Shown here: piece by piece, positions 22,459 to 33,808 of the stretch
Numbering within the stretch: the stretch's first letter is position 1
Layout of the letters: every line of letters starts with the position of its first letter
Origin: Cubamyces lactineus
Taxonomy: Eukaryota; Basidiomycota; Agaricomycetes; Polyporales; Polyporaceae
Assembly: GCA_022376465.1 (NCBI GenBank)
Contig: JACDTU010000011.1
Coordinates: forward strand, 558,001-622,000
Length of the DNA stretch: 64,000 nt
Direction: 5' to 3'
Notes under the pieces: generated by a model
Databases searched by the model: none
Seen by the model: only the letters and a program-made list of their open reading frames with translations
Told to the model about the DNA's origin: nothing
Program-made: the position numbers and the translations under genes

Positions 22459-23082
22459 GGAGGAGTAGGAGGTCAAAATGTGCTGACATCTCTCCTTGAC
22501 CAACGCAAGGGCGTGTCAAAAGGATAGCTGCGAGATAGACACGAGAACTCAGCAGGGTCGAGGAGAGAAGTAGCCTGCCTTCACCCGAAGACGCCGACCC
22601 TGTAAAATCCTGTAAAATGTGACGCAAGGACAAGCGCCCATAATACTCCCGGAGCGCCCGCTGTCCCTACCGAAACATAATCCGCCGCCACAGCAGGCCC
22701 TCGTAGTATGCTGTTCCTATTTCGATCAACTTGTTCTCAAGCACGGAGTACCACGGAATCGGATGCTAGCAGACTCCATGCATGAACCAGAGCTAGACGC
22801 AAGACGAGTTAAAGATTTTTGTACGCGAGGTACTTGGTCTGATCGCCTTCGGCCTCTTTGTCGACTACTATACTGGTGCCACATTGTCCTTTGCCAAACG
22901 CCTTGCCCTACAGACAAAGAAACAGAGCACGCCACTTTATCACAGCATCTGCAGGCTTAAATACCACGCTGTCAGGGTCGAGGTTGTCTCCAGCTTGACC
23001 GTGTACATATCACTCTTGGCCTACCTCCCTAGCCGCTGTCGGGAGACCACCGTTCATCTCTTCTAGCAGCCATACGAACATC
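22459..23082. promoter_or_regulatory. Divergent intergenic promoter region
   Basis: 624 bp separate the start codons of the Rrn5-like gene (-) and the uncharacterised gene at 23083 (+). It must hold both promoters. No strong TATA box or repeated operator is evident. Confidence 0.5.
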
Positions 23083-24289
23083 ATGAACCCCTTCTCGCGT
23101 ATCATCGCGCGCCCCTTCTTCGCTCAGCAGCGCACACTAGACGTGGTGGCAGATGAGCCTGCAGTGCCACAGGCCTTTGCGCACCCCGTTAACACTGAAC
23201 GTCGATCATCTGATGCTGAGAACATTGACCTGCTGCAGAAATTCGTGAGTAAACGTTGCGAATTATGGCAGGAACATTGGACTGTCGCTCACACGAGAAT
23301 AGTCTGCAACACGGATTTGGGAGGATGGATCCAAGAACAAGTCGAAGCCCGGTGAAGACCACATCCTGCATATTGGACATCCGTACCAGGCGGACGGCTT
23401 CGTCAAGCCCTTCCCGAGATTGTTTTCCCTCGCACGTACGGACAGTTTGCGCTCGCTGCCGTCACTCTGCAGCGACGATGGCCTCACCGAGTCGACCCGT
23501 TCCATCTCTCCGGCTATAACTCAGTCACCACCAGCCACTGGTAGCTCCACTATGGCCGTTCTGGGATCTCCGGGGTTCATGACTGGCTTTGGCGATGAGT
23601 ACGATCATCCTGAGGACGATCCTGACTTCGTGCGCAACGAGCTGCGTAAGAGCCGGTCGCTGAGGCGTCAAGCCCGCATGCGCGATGGCGACTTCCGCCT
23701 CACGGACGACGAGCGAGACTTCAGCGTTACAGACGAGCCGGTCGTCCTTCCTCGTCCCCCGCGTATCAGGCCTGTGAACAAGAACGCTGCACGCATGCAT
23801 GCCCAGAACGGAGGTGCGAACGCGGTGAGGAAGTGTTCGCGGCTCAACCAACGCGTCAAGGTTCCGCCTGCTTTGAACACGGCAGCCATCAAGGCGTACA
23901 CGTTGCTGTCAATGCTCGTGCGCGGCACGTACGACATCGAGGTTCGGGACGTCGACGGCTCTGCGATCTCGGATAACGAGTCCGGGTTCGAGGCGGATGA
24001 CGAGGGAGACTTTGACTCGCCCAACGACGCCACCGAGCCTCAGACCTCGTTCCACATTCCGGGACAGGCCGCAGGTGCGTCCGTGGCTCTGAACAGCATG
24101 GATGCCGGACATGGTGCCGGCTGCACACAAGCCCCAGCAAAGAAGACGTACGCTGCTGTGGTCGCCGCGACCTCCGAGTCTAGTTCTGCTCTAGTTATGA
24201 CCAAGTCGACGCAACTTACACAGGACAGCGACGATTGGATGGATAGGTTCGCGCTGCAAGGTCCATCCGTGAAGATTCTCGACCTCTAA
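23083..24289 (+). CDS. Uncharacterised basidiomycete protein, 382 aa
   Basis: Exons 23083-23244 and 23303-24289, with a 58-nt phase-0 intron (donor GTGAGT, acceptor AATAG). The product starts MNPFSRIIARPFFAQQRTL, which could be a mitochondrial-type presequence (Arg, few acidic residues), though this is weak evidence. The middle is Ser-rich, then come a highly charged section (DEYDHPEDDPDFVRNELRKS) and a helix at NTAAIKAYTLLSMLVRGTYD. The C-terminus contains KKTYAAVVAAT and ends DDWMDRFALQGPSVKILDL. I recognise no family. Codon use and the clean intron make it a real gene. It lies head-to-head with the Rrn5-like gene and 500 bp before PRP6. Confidence 0.7.
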
Positions 24290-24789
24290 CACAGAGGTTG
24301 TGGGTTGAAGTCAAGAGAAATGCGGACTTGACAGGTGTTCCTCGCTTTTCATGATTGGTCCATGTTGTCCCGTACGTGGTGACTTGTATTTTTACGCACC
24401 TATGCAGATCCCTGTAGCATAGTTTCCTGTTGTTCTGTACCGTCATATGTTGAACAAGGCTTACCAGCCACTCCCAGTGGTCTTTTGAGAAAATCGTCGT
24501 TCGTGCGTTGTGCAAGTAAGGAGCGTGCTGTCAACGTATCTGTTGTCGCTTGCACGCCTAACTAACGAGTTGACGGTCTTCTCACACGCCAAAACGGTGT
24601 AAGTTGCCTCAAGCCTGCCACAGACAAGCGCCCGTCATGATTGCGGAAGGAAAGGATGTCGCATGGGCGCCTATGACATAGCACTCCTTGCGGAGAACCT
24701 CGACGACGACTAACGACTCGGCATAGAGCGTCGCGCTGCTTTCCTCTACCACTTTCACGTCCGTGATCTGTACCTGATTTCCTTCAATT
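24290..24789. other. Intergenic between two same-strand genes
   Basis: 500 bp containing the 3' end of the preceding gene and the promoter of the PRP6 gene. No further gene or clear TATA box was found. Confidence 0.5.
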
Positions 24790-27700
24790 ATGGCGGCCAA
24801 GGACAAACCCAATAAGCTGGCGTTCTTGTCGATGCCCGCGCCGGCTTCTTATGTGGCGGGTCTTGGTCGAGGGTAAGCGCTTTCATACATCAGGTTCTGT
24901 TGAGCTGTATAACTGACAATGTTACAGTGCATCTGGATTCACGACACGTTCGGATATCGGTCCTGCTCGTGAGGGACCCTCTGCAGAAGCTATCGCGTGA
25001 GTGCACGTCCACTGCATCGTGGTTGTTGTGAGTATTGACAAGCGCTATGCAGGGAGGCGCAGGCGAGGAGAGGCGAAGAGCCAGACATTGACCCGGACCA
25101 ATTCCAAGACCCCGATAACGAATATGGTCTCTTCGCTGGGACGACTTATGAAGCGGATGATGAAGAGGCAGACAGGATATATGAGTTGGTGGATAAGAAC
25201 ATGGATGCGCGGCGACGAGCTCGCAGGTACGTCATAGGCCAATATATTACATCGCGTGCTTTACCGACGTGACGCACTACAGAGAAGCACGGGAGAACGA
25301 GGAGCTAGCCAAGCACCGAGCCGAACGACCAAAGATACAGCAGCAGTTCGCCGACCTAAAGCGCGGCCTCGCGGTCGTCACAGACGAAGAATGGGAGAAC
25401 ATTCCTGAGGTGGGCAATCTCACGAGGAAAAAGCGTAAAAGGGACGAGAGGTCATTCGTTGTATCCGACAGCGTCATTGTCGGAGACAGGGCTAGGACGG
25501 AGTATGAGACCTCGCTAGACTCCCGACAACAAGCGGTGCGTTTAAACTGTCGTTCATAAACCTGTCTATGGGAACTGACGATGTTGGTCGCAGACTGGAG
25601 GCTTCGAAACCCCTGCGGAGAATGGTACGATCACGAACTTCGCGGAGATGAGCCAAGCTCGTGACAAGATCCTTTCGCTCAAGCTGGACCAGGTTGGTGC
25701 CACCTCTTCGACTTCTAGTTTAACTTCACGCTGACCTTCATGTAGGTATCCGGGACAGCGACCTCGACCGGTCTGCAGACATCAATAGATCCCAAAGGTT
25801 ACCTCACTTCGCTCGATAGCGTTGTGCTCAAGACGGATGCTGAGATTGGTGACATCAAGCGGGCACGCATGCTTTTCGATTCGCTCGTCAAATCCAATCC
25901 AAAACATTCCCCTGGATGGATTGCCGCAGCACGACTAGAGGAACATGCTGGCAGGATGGTGGCCGCACGCAAGATGATCAAGCAGGGCTGCGAGCAATGT
26001 CCGAAGAGCGAGGATGTTTGGCTGGAGGCTGCACGGTTGCATGTAAGCTCACCGCTACCTACGGTTACGGAGAGGTCACTGACCGCTGTGTTTGCTAGAA
26101 CAATGACGACGCGAAGGTCATCCTGGCTAATGCCGTGCAACGCGTCGGCCAGAGTGTGAAGATATGGCTGGCCGCTGCCGACCTAGAGCACGACGTTAAA
26201 GCTAAGAAACGAGTCCTGAGGAAAGGTGAAGTCTGCATTGTTTATTGCTATGCTCTCCTAGCCTAATCATGCACTATTCAGCTCTTGAGCACATTCCGAA
26301 CTCTGTTCGACTATGGAAGGAGACGGTCAACCTGGAGTCCTCCGCGGTCGACGCTCGTATCTTGCTGTCCCGTGCAGTCGAGGTCATCCCTCAATCCGTC
26401 GAACTCTGGCTCGCGCTTGCACGTCTGGAGACGCCCGACAAGGCGAAGGCGGTCCTCAACAAAGCCCGCAAGGCTGTTCCCACGAGCCACGAGATTTGGA
26501 TCGCTGCTGGCCGCTTGCTCGAACAGGAGGCTTATGCGACCGAGAAACCCGCAGAGCAGCGAGACAAAGAGCTCGCCGCCGTCGACAAAACCATCGAGGC
26601 CGGCGTGCGCGAGCTCCGGCGCCATCAGGTGCTCCTTACGCGTGAACAGTGGTTGAAGGAGGCAGAGCGGTGCGAGAGTGAGGGCGCGATCCGGACGTGC
26701 GAGGCCATCATCAAGGCCACAATTGCTATGGATGTCGAAGAAGAGGATCGGTTCGATACTTGGACGGGTGACGCCGAGGCGGCAGAGGCCAAAGGCAACA
26801 TCGGTGCCGCAAGGGCGATTCTCGCGTACGCGCTTAGGGTTTTCCCTGACAGGAAGAGCTTATGGCGCAAGGCAGCCGACCTCGAGAAGGCTCATGGAAC
26901 AAAGTCAGTATTTCCGTATACAGTCGCCGACACGCATTAGTCTGACTATCTTTTCGCAGGGAATCACTCAATGCCATCCTCGAACGGGCGGTGCACCACT
27001 GTCCGCAGGCCGAGGTCCTCTGGCTTATGTGGGCGAAAGAGAAGTGGATGGCAGGCGACGTGCCTGCGGCTCGCGAAGTCTTGGAGCGCGCGTTCGTGGC
27101 CAACTCGGAGAGTGAGCAGATTTGGCTCGCTGCTGTCAAGTTGGAGGCAGAGAACGGCGAACGAGATGTCGCAAGAGAGCTTCTTGTCCGCGCTCGTACT
27201 GTGGCTGACACCGAGCGGGTGAGTCTATATCTACTCCGTTCCCGAATATATATTGATACATCTCGTCGACTCCCTGCAGATCTGGATGAAGTCCGCTGTC
27301 TTTGAACGCCAGCAGGGTCAACTGTCAACTGCGCTGGAAACTCTGGCCACCGCTATCAAGAAGTACCCCAAGTTCGCCAAGCTGTACATGATCCAAGGGC
27401 AGATCCATCAGCAGCAAGGCGACCTCGCTGCAGCGCGTGCCTCGTACGCGGCAGGTATCAAGGCCTGTCCCAAGGACGTCAATCTCTGGATTCTCGCGAG
27501 CAGGCTCGAAGAAGCAGATGGCAAGAGCATCAAAGCGCGGGCGTTGCTGGACAAGGCGCGATTGGCGAACCCAGGAAGTGATGTCCTCTGGGCAGAAGCA
27601 GTCGGCGTCGAGGAACGCTCCGGAGGCGCTGCGAAGGCGAAGACGGTTCTCGCAAGAGGTACGTCGGACGTTCCGCTCGAAATAGCGTGGTGCTGATGCT

Positions 27701-28214
27701 GACCACCCACTCAATCATTGCAGGGTTGCAGGAATGCCCGTCATCAGGCTTACTGTGGTCAATGACGATTTGGGCCGAACCCCGGCCGACACGCAAGGCT
27801 CGTTCGGCTGATGCCCTGCGCAAGGCGGGCAACGACCCATGGGTGCTCTGCAGCGTCGCGCGCCTGCTCTGGGCAGAGCGGAAGATCGAAAAGGCACGGC
27901 ACTGGTTCGAGCGCGCCGTCGCGGCGAACGAGAATCCCAGTGACACCTGGGGCGATATCTGGGCGTGGTGGCTCAAGTTCGAGCGGCAACACGGAACGGC
28001 GGTGAGTGATGTCGGCACGCGCGGAGGCACTGCAAGCTTGTTACTGACAGATGATCCTTCTCCCCGACAGGAGCAGCAAGAGGAGGTCATCAAGAAGGCG
28101 ATCGCTGCCGAGCCGCGATACGGGCCTACGTGGCAGCCAATCGCGAAGGACCTCGCGAACACTCGCAAGAGCACGCAGGAGATCCTCGAGCTCGTGGCGA
28201 ACGCGTTGCATTGA
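24790..28214 (+). CDS. prp1: Pre-mRNA-splicing factor PRP6/Prp1 (U4/U6.U5 tri-snRNP bridge)
   Basis: Twelve exons: 24790-24872, 24928-24996, 25053-25226, 25283-25535, 25594-25692, 25746-26042, 26099-26225, 26282-26903, 26960-27218, 27280-27658, 27724-28001, 28071-28214. The sum is 2784 nt, 927 aa, close to the usual 900-940 of the family. The PRP1 N-terminal domain is clear (PGARG-like [56 protein letters not shown]). It is followed by about 600 residues of HAT/TPR repeats with regular W and A positions ([39 protein letters not shown]). PRP6 holds U4/U6 and U5 snRNPs together in the tri-snRNP and is essential in yeasts. All junctions are GT-AG and in phase. Its presence as an intact single gene suggests an ordinary euchromatic region here. 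Confidence 0.95.
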
Positions 28215-28930
28215 GTGTTGGGGATGCGGATGCGGGGATATCATGTTTGCTCTGCTCGGTGTGTAAGATTATGATCTGGTGTATCTGATGCGGGCTCGTT
28301 TATCAAGGAGATGCTGCGCACTTGAAGCTGGGCAGACGTGAGCAGACGTCCTCTGACTGCGGTGTACTGCCGCATAGGATGCTATTGGCTGGTACTCGAT
28401 TGTCGCCGTTATTTTGGTAGGTGGTAGTAGAGCTGTTGGCCTGGCCGTAAGTCTGCGTTCCACGGGACCGATCTGCGTGTGTTCGCTGCGTGTGTGTCCG
28501 ACTCAATAACAAGGTGAGGCACCGGTCCCGATGATATTAGACGATGTGTTCGTAGCGACAGCGTCCACGGATGTCTATCTGTGGGCAAAAGCGTGCTAAG
28601 TATACTCGGAGGTGGCTATTAACAAACGAGCGTGCCCTGTCGTCTTGGCCAATCTTGGCTGCGACCGAAGGACGACAAGAAATCTGGGATGGGGACTGGT
28701 GATGGCAGAGGGCCAATGGAGAGCTGGGACGACAATACCCGGCGTCTGGATGTCTGATGAGTTGGTTACCACCGCGCGTACCGCCCCGCTGGGTTGCTCG
28801 CTCGGGCGCAAGGGGCAGGGGTAGAAATACGATGAGGTGCAGTGCCGGCGCACACTTGTGACCTCCCTGTCGCGCACTGGTCGAAGGAAGGGCCGCACGG
28901 TCTCGGGATCCTCTTTCTCTCGCTATCTGG
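28215..28930. other. Intergenic between PRP6 and the aspartic protease
   Basis: 716 bp with no supported gene. The right end is the promoter of the protease gene. Confidence 0.5.
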
Positions 28931-28936
28931 TATAAA
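28931..28936 (+). promoter_or_regulatory. TATA box of the aspartic protease gene
   Basis: TATAAA lies 62 bp before the ATG at 28993. A pyrimidine-rich stretch (CTTCTCTTGCTTTCTTTCT, about 28942-28960) follows it, a common layout at fungal transcription starts. Confidence 0.6.
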
Positions 28937-28992
28937 TTATCCTTCTCTTGCTTTCTTTCTGCGCAGGTCGCCCGCTATTTGTTGTCTTCACG

Positions 28993-31143
28993 ATGTATAC
29001 GTCTAGCTGGTGTGCCTCTGTTCTCGGCCTAGGCTTCCTCGTCCTCCCTGCGCTCGTCGCAGCCGTCCCGCTTCCTGCCACTGGCCGGACGCTCTCCAGG
29101 AAAGGCGCCGTGGTCCTTCCGTTCATCAAGCACAAGCACTCGCGCGGATTGCTTGCAAGAGATGGCGATGATGATGGAGACGTCCTTGGCGGAAGTGTGG
29201 GCCTTGGTGACAGTGCAGATCTGTGAGTAATGCTTGTTCTGGTGTGGTCAACGATGTGGGGAAGGCAGAGAGCTAACGATGGGCGCATGGGCCAGTTTCT
29301 ACACTGTTGCCGTGACGGTAGGAAACTCTACCACCGCCGTCAACCTTGGTGAGTGCCTTCACAAGTGCTACAATGCCGTCGCGAGGACACCATGAATCTC
29401 ATGCGGGCGTATAGACACTGGTTCCAGCGACCTATGGGTCATGTCCACGGATTGCCATACGACGCAATGCCAAGCGTCTGCCGCACAGCCGTACGATGTC
29501 ACGAAAACATTCCGTCCCACTGGCAACAGCGTCACCCTCAGGTATGGCGACTCGGTCACCGGAACCCACGCGAGCGGGCCTGTCGGTCGCGACACGGTCA
29601 CCCTGGCTGCGTTGACGATGGAGAACCAGCCGCTTGCTGCAGTCAACGACACCGATAACTCCGCGGTTTCCAATGGTGGTGCAGGTATCCTTGGCCTCGG
29701 CTTCCCTGGTCAGAGGTATAGAATTGTCACTAGCTTGAGCCTATAGGAGATGATATTGATGGCTACCTACAGCTTCGTCCAAGCTGCTGCCATCAACGCT
29801 CAGGTATGTCCGAACCTGTACCCGACGAAGCTCGATTTCTTACCGTGACCATCGTAGTTCAAGAACACTCAGGGCACGGACACCTTCATCGAGCAGACTG
29901 GAACCGACGGCCCCTTGGTCTCGCGCCTGATCATGGCCGATATGATTGACGAGCCGCTGTTCGCGATCACCCTGCAGCGCGACACTATTGACGTCTCCGG
30001 TGAGGGGCAGATCACTATTGGTCAGCTCCCGGAAGGCGTCGATAATTCCAGCATCACCTGGGTTCCCGTTCGTCTGTACGATGCTGCGGACGGAGGCGTT
30101 GCAGCCCCATCGTTCGCACCCAGTGAGGTGTACCCTCTGTACGTTTCAAGCCACCTATGTAGTCTAGGCCTCGAACTGACAATGCTTCTCATAGCCGGTG
30201 GGAGGTTGAGCTTGATGGTGTCTATCTCGACGGCAAGAAGCTGCCCGACTCAAAGCAACAAGCTAACGGTATCAAGACGCCCTCGCTTTCCGCGCTCATT
30301 GACACTGTAAGTACGGTGTTAAATATCTCGCTAGGCACATTCTTATACGAGTCATCTCAGGGAAACTCTCTCATCCGTGGGCCCTCTGACGTCGTAAACG
30401 ACATCCTCACCAAGGTATCGCCGGCGTACGCCTCCGACCCGACCGCGCAGCCGATCCTGCCATGCGACGCCGGCCACAACCTCACCTTCCAGATTGGCGG
30501 CAAGTTCTTCCCCGTCGACCCACGCGACTTCGTGTCGCAGAACGCGCAGGGTGACGCGACGAACTGCGTCGCGAACAACGTCGTTAGCACGGACCCGCCC
30601 GGCGTCGGCGCGCTCTTCAGCTGGAACCTCGGCGACCCGTTCCTGAAGAGCAACATGGTCGTCTTCTACTACGGCAACCTCACGCACCCCTCCGTAGACC
30701 CGCCCCGGATGGGCTTCCTCTCGCTTGTCCCTCAGAACGCGGATCAGCTTCTCGACCAGGCCGTAGAGGAGGCGCAGAAGGACGGTGGTTCCTTCGAGAG
30801 TGAGTCTAACATTCCCATAGAATATGAGCTTGAACCGACTGACTTACTTGCGTCCCTTATAGCCAAGATGGACTCCGCCCCCACAGCCAGCAGTCTCATC
30901 ACCGAGGACGAAGCCTCGACTGCTGCCGGCTCGCAGCCTACATCGACAACATCTTCACCTTCCACCGACGTCGCAGCGCACCCGGACGGCACCACCGCCT
31001 CTGCCTCCGCGCCGTCTCAGTCGGCGACACAGTCCCAGACGACATCGGGCTCGCTGTCGCACCGCCTGCCCGACGGCCGGGGCGCGTGGTCCCTGTTCCT
31101 GCTCCCGACGCTCTCCTTGCTGGGCTCGTTGTGCATTCTGTGA
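28993..31143 (+). CDS. Secreted or GPI-anchored aspartic protease (pepsin family A1)
   Basis: Exons 28993-29222, 29296-29348, 29415-29715, 29773-29803, 29858-30138, 30195-30306, 30361-30799, 30863-31143 (1728 nt, 575 aa). The protein has a signal peptide (SVLGLGFLVLPALVAAVPLP) and a propeptide ending near LLARDGDDDG. The first catalytic motif DTGSSDLW is at 95-102 and the second, IDTGNS, at 334-339 with its codons split across an intron. The flap-region text is the usual A1 type. Both Asp are intact. After the catalytic domain comes a Ser/Thr-rich linker (TASSLITEDEASTAAGSQPT) and a hydrophobic tail (WSLFLLPTLSLLGSLCIL) preceded by small residues, which fits a GPI anchor as in yapsin-type enzymes. 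It would cleave extracellular or cell-wall proteins at acid pH. Anchor prediction is by eye. Confidence 0.92.
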
Positions 31144-32099
31144 ATGGACTATCACTGGCTCTTTTGCGCATTTGATTTGGTTTAACTTTTCTTCATTCGC
31201 ATTTACTCTCGTTTGCTTCCGAGTGGGACTCTTCACGCACGCACTTTGCGCATGGACACGCATGGACACTGGGTGCTTTGCCGTCATTAGTGCTATTCCT
31301 ATTGTACCTATACCTTTTAGTGGGAGAAAGGATCCTTAACATTAGATCGTGATGTATGTTGCGATGAGAGTCTGAGAATGGGGCCCGCAACAGCGCAACA
31401 GGTAAGCTGGCTCATATACGTTACATATGCTATGCAGGATGACCGAGCGCGTCAGCATGCAGAGGCCAAATAATAAGGCAAATCTTAGCTTGACTTCTTT
31501 GAGGGAAACTTCGACTGAACCACATACATATAGCTAGCTGCGCAGACCTGAAGCAGATCAACAGGTATGTAAGCGTGCTCTCCACAAGCTAACGCCGCAA
31601 TACATTCGTGCCAGTTACTTCCGCAAACACCCCCGCGGACACACACTTTAATGGAGTTCAAGCTGTATGTACTCCCCCGACCGGTCACTACTCAGTGGAG
31701 AGTACGACGCACGGCGCCTACTGAGCGGAGCTGTATCTGGGGTGATTGCGGTACTTAAGTCAGCTGCCGGAAACGGCACACAGCTGCACCTCAATCAGAT
31801 TCGTCTCTTGGTCAAGTACCAACCCCTCCGCCGCAGACGCGCCAGGTCATCACCCACAGCGAGCTTCGAACATTGCGTAGTATCTTGTCGGGTATGTGCA
31901 CACCACTCTCTACGCTTCGAATGACATCGTAAATTTCCTTCATCTCATAGCGTCCGAAGGGTAGTACTTGAAAGCTACACGCCGACGGCGTCCTTGATCT
32001 CTTCATCACTCAGGGTTGTGGTGCATCGGGAAAATACTCGAGGCCTGAGCGTGCCAGCCGATCTGGCACAGTTTATAAGGCATCCCGCTCGTCTTCAAC
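31144..32099. other. Intergenic between the protease and the F-box gene
   Basis: 956 bp with no supported gene. TTTATAAGG at 32072-32080, about 20-28 bp before the ATG at 32100, could serve as a TATA box, but it is unusually close to the start codon. Confidence 0.5.
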
Positions 32100-33808
32100 A
32101 TGTGCTCCATCGCACATATCTCAGAGCTCTTGGAGCTCATCTGCGAATTCGCTGATCGTCATACGTTGGTCCGCCTCGCCCGATCCTCCCGTGTCCTCCA
32201 CGAGCCGGCCATTCAGGTCCTCTGGAGTGTCCTGCCTAATCTGCTTCCTCTGATTATGCGCTTTCCCGAAGATGCATGGGAGATTGAACAAAAAGACATG
32301 GACTTTTTCGTTCTCGTAAGTCTCATCACCAGGATCCACTTACGAATCATCTCTTTCCTCGAGTTCTACCTACTCTAACCACTCGTCACCAGAGTATCAC
32401 TCGAACCTTGGTGCCCGAAGAGTGGACATCGTTTCTGAAGTACTCGTCCCTTGTCCGCGTGCTTGGCCAGGATTCCAGGCCCTTCTCGAGTCCCTATTGC
32501 CGTCGTTGGTCGTGGACATACATCATACCCTCGTACGACTTGTGGGACGTGCTTTGTGCCTACAGACCGACCCCGCTCCTATTCCCAAGGCTTCGCGTTC
32601 TCATCTGGGATTCACTGAAATTGAGGAGGGTTCACCTGGCCTCCTTCCTCCTTTCCGTCGGGGAAAACGTTCAAGAGATCAGGATCAGTCACAGTAGATT
32701 CTTACTCGAAGATGAAGACTCGGCAAAAGCGCAAGAGGACGCAGTCAATGTCATCGTCGACCGTTTTCCTCGTCTCCGTAGATTGGATTTATACCCACAA
32801 AGAAGGGACCACAACGCCCATGATCCGATGCTCAGTATTGCCTCTGCCCTGACCTCAATCACATCTCTGGAATGCGGGGATATGTCAGAAGCCGCATTTA
32901 TCGCCCTTGCCCAGTTAAAGACGCTAGCCGAGCTCACCCTCCATCTTTCTGACGATGCAACGTGGCCTCAAATGTCCTCTTTGTTTGCCACGGAACAGCC
33001 ATTCCCAAGGCTGCTGTTCCTCAAACCTTCAGGGACATTGCGGGCTTACGTCTCGTTCGGGAATGCGGTCCAGCTCCCTACCGTTCGCATAGTCAGTATC
33101 GATCTCAGACCATTAGCGTCTGATCCTACCCAAGCATCCACGTTATGTGCAACAATACGACAACAGTTCTGCCCGCAGGCGTTGACAACGCTCCACATGA
33201 CATCTACATTGTCGTCCGGTGAACCCATAACCCGAACGACGCTGGACGCTGTCCATCTTCGGCCCTTCCTTGCATTCAGGCGTATGGAAAACTTGGTGCT
33301 ATACGCGCCCTGCCGACTCGCCATTGACGACGCTCTCCTACTTGATATGTCAGCGGCCTGGCCTGCTCTACGGAAGCTCACGCTGCGCTGCTACTCGCCT
33401 TGCGACTGCGATGGACATACCAATCCCACCTTATACGCCTTGCCCTCTCTTGCCTCCCGCTGTCCCAGATTGCAGGAAGTCGAGCTGTATCTTCGCGCGA
33501 ACTGCTGGGCCTCGGATGTGGAGTTCGCAAGAGACGATGCGTTAGGAGACGTCTATGCGGAGCTGAAGAACACACAAAGCCAATCTCGGGTGCATACGCT
33601 CAACGTCGGCTCTTCTCCCATCACCGCCCCTAACAGCGTTGCGCAGTTCTTGTCGCGCATATTCCCTAGCTTAGCGAGAGTGGAGTACTCCCGTCGCGCA
33701 GGCTTCGACGAGGTAGATACAAGCCGTGCTATGGCATGGAAAGTAGTCGATACCTTCTTTCAAGTTGCTACTCGTACCACGACCGGTGTCGCGGCGGCGC
33801 TGTCGTAG
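32100..33808 (+). CDS. F-box/LRR-type protein
   Basis: Exons 32100-32315 and 32393-33808 (543 aa), with a 77-nt phase-0 intron. The N-terminus (ISELLELICEFADRHTLVRL, then ARSSRVLHEPAIQVLW) is the divergent F-box found in large mushroom-specific families. The rest is a leucine-rich region (FPRLRVLIWDSLKLRRVHLA, FPRLRRLDLYPQRRD, LALRKLTL-like blocks) ending with a helix before the stop. F-box proteins usually bring substrates to SCF ubiquitin ligases via Skp1; the substrate is unknown. In Agaricomycetes such genes are numerous and often specific to one strain. The decayed relic at the left edge of the window belongs to the same broad type. Confidence 0.85.
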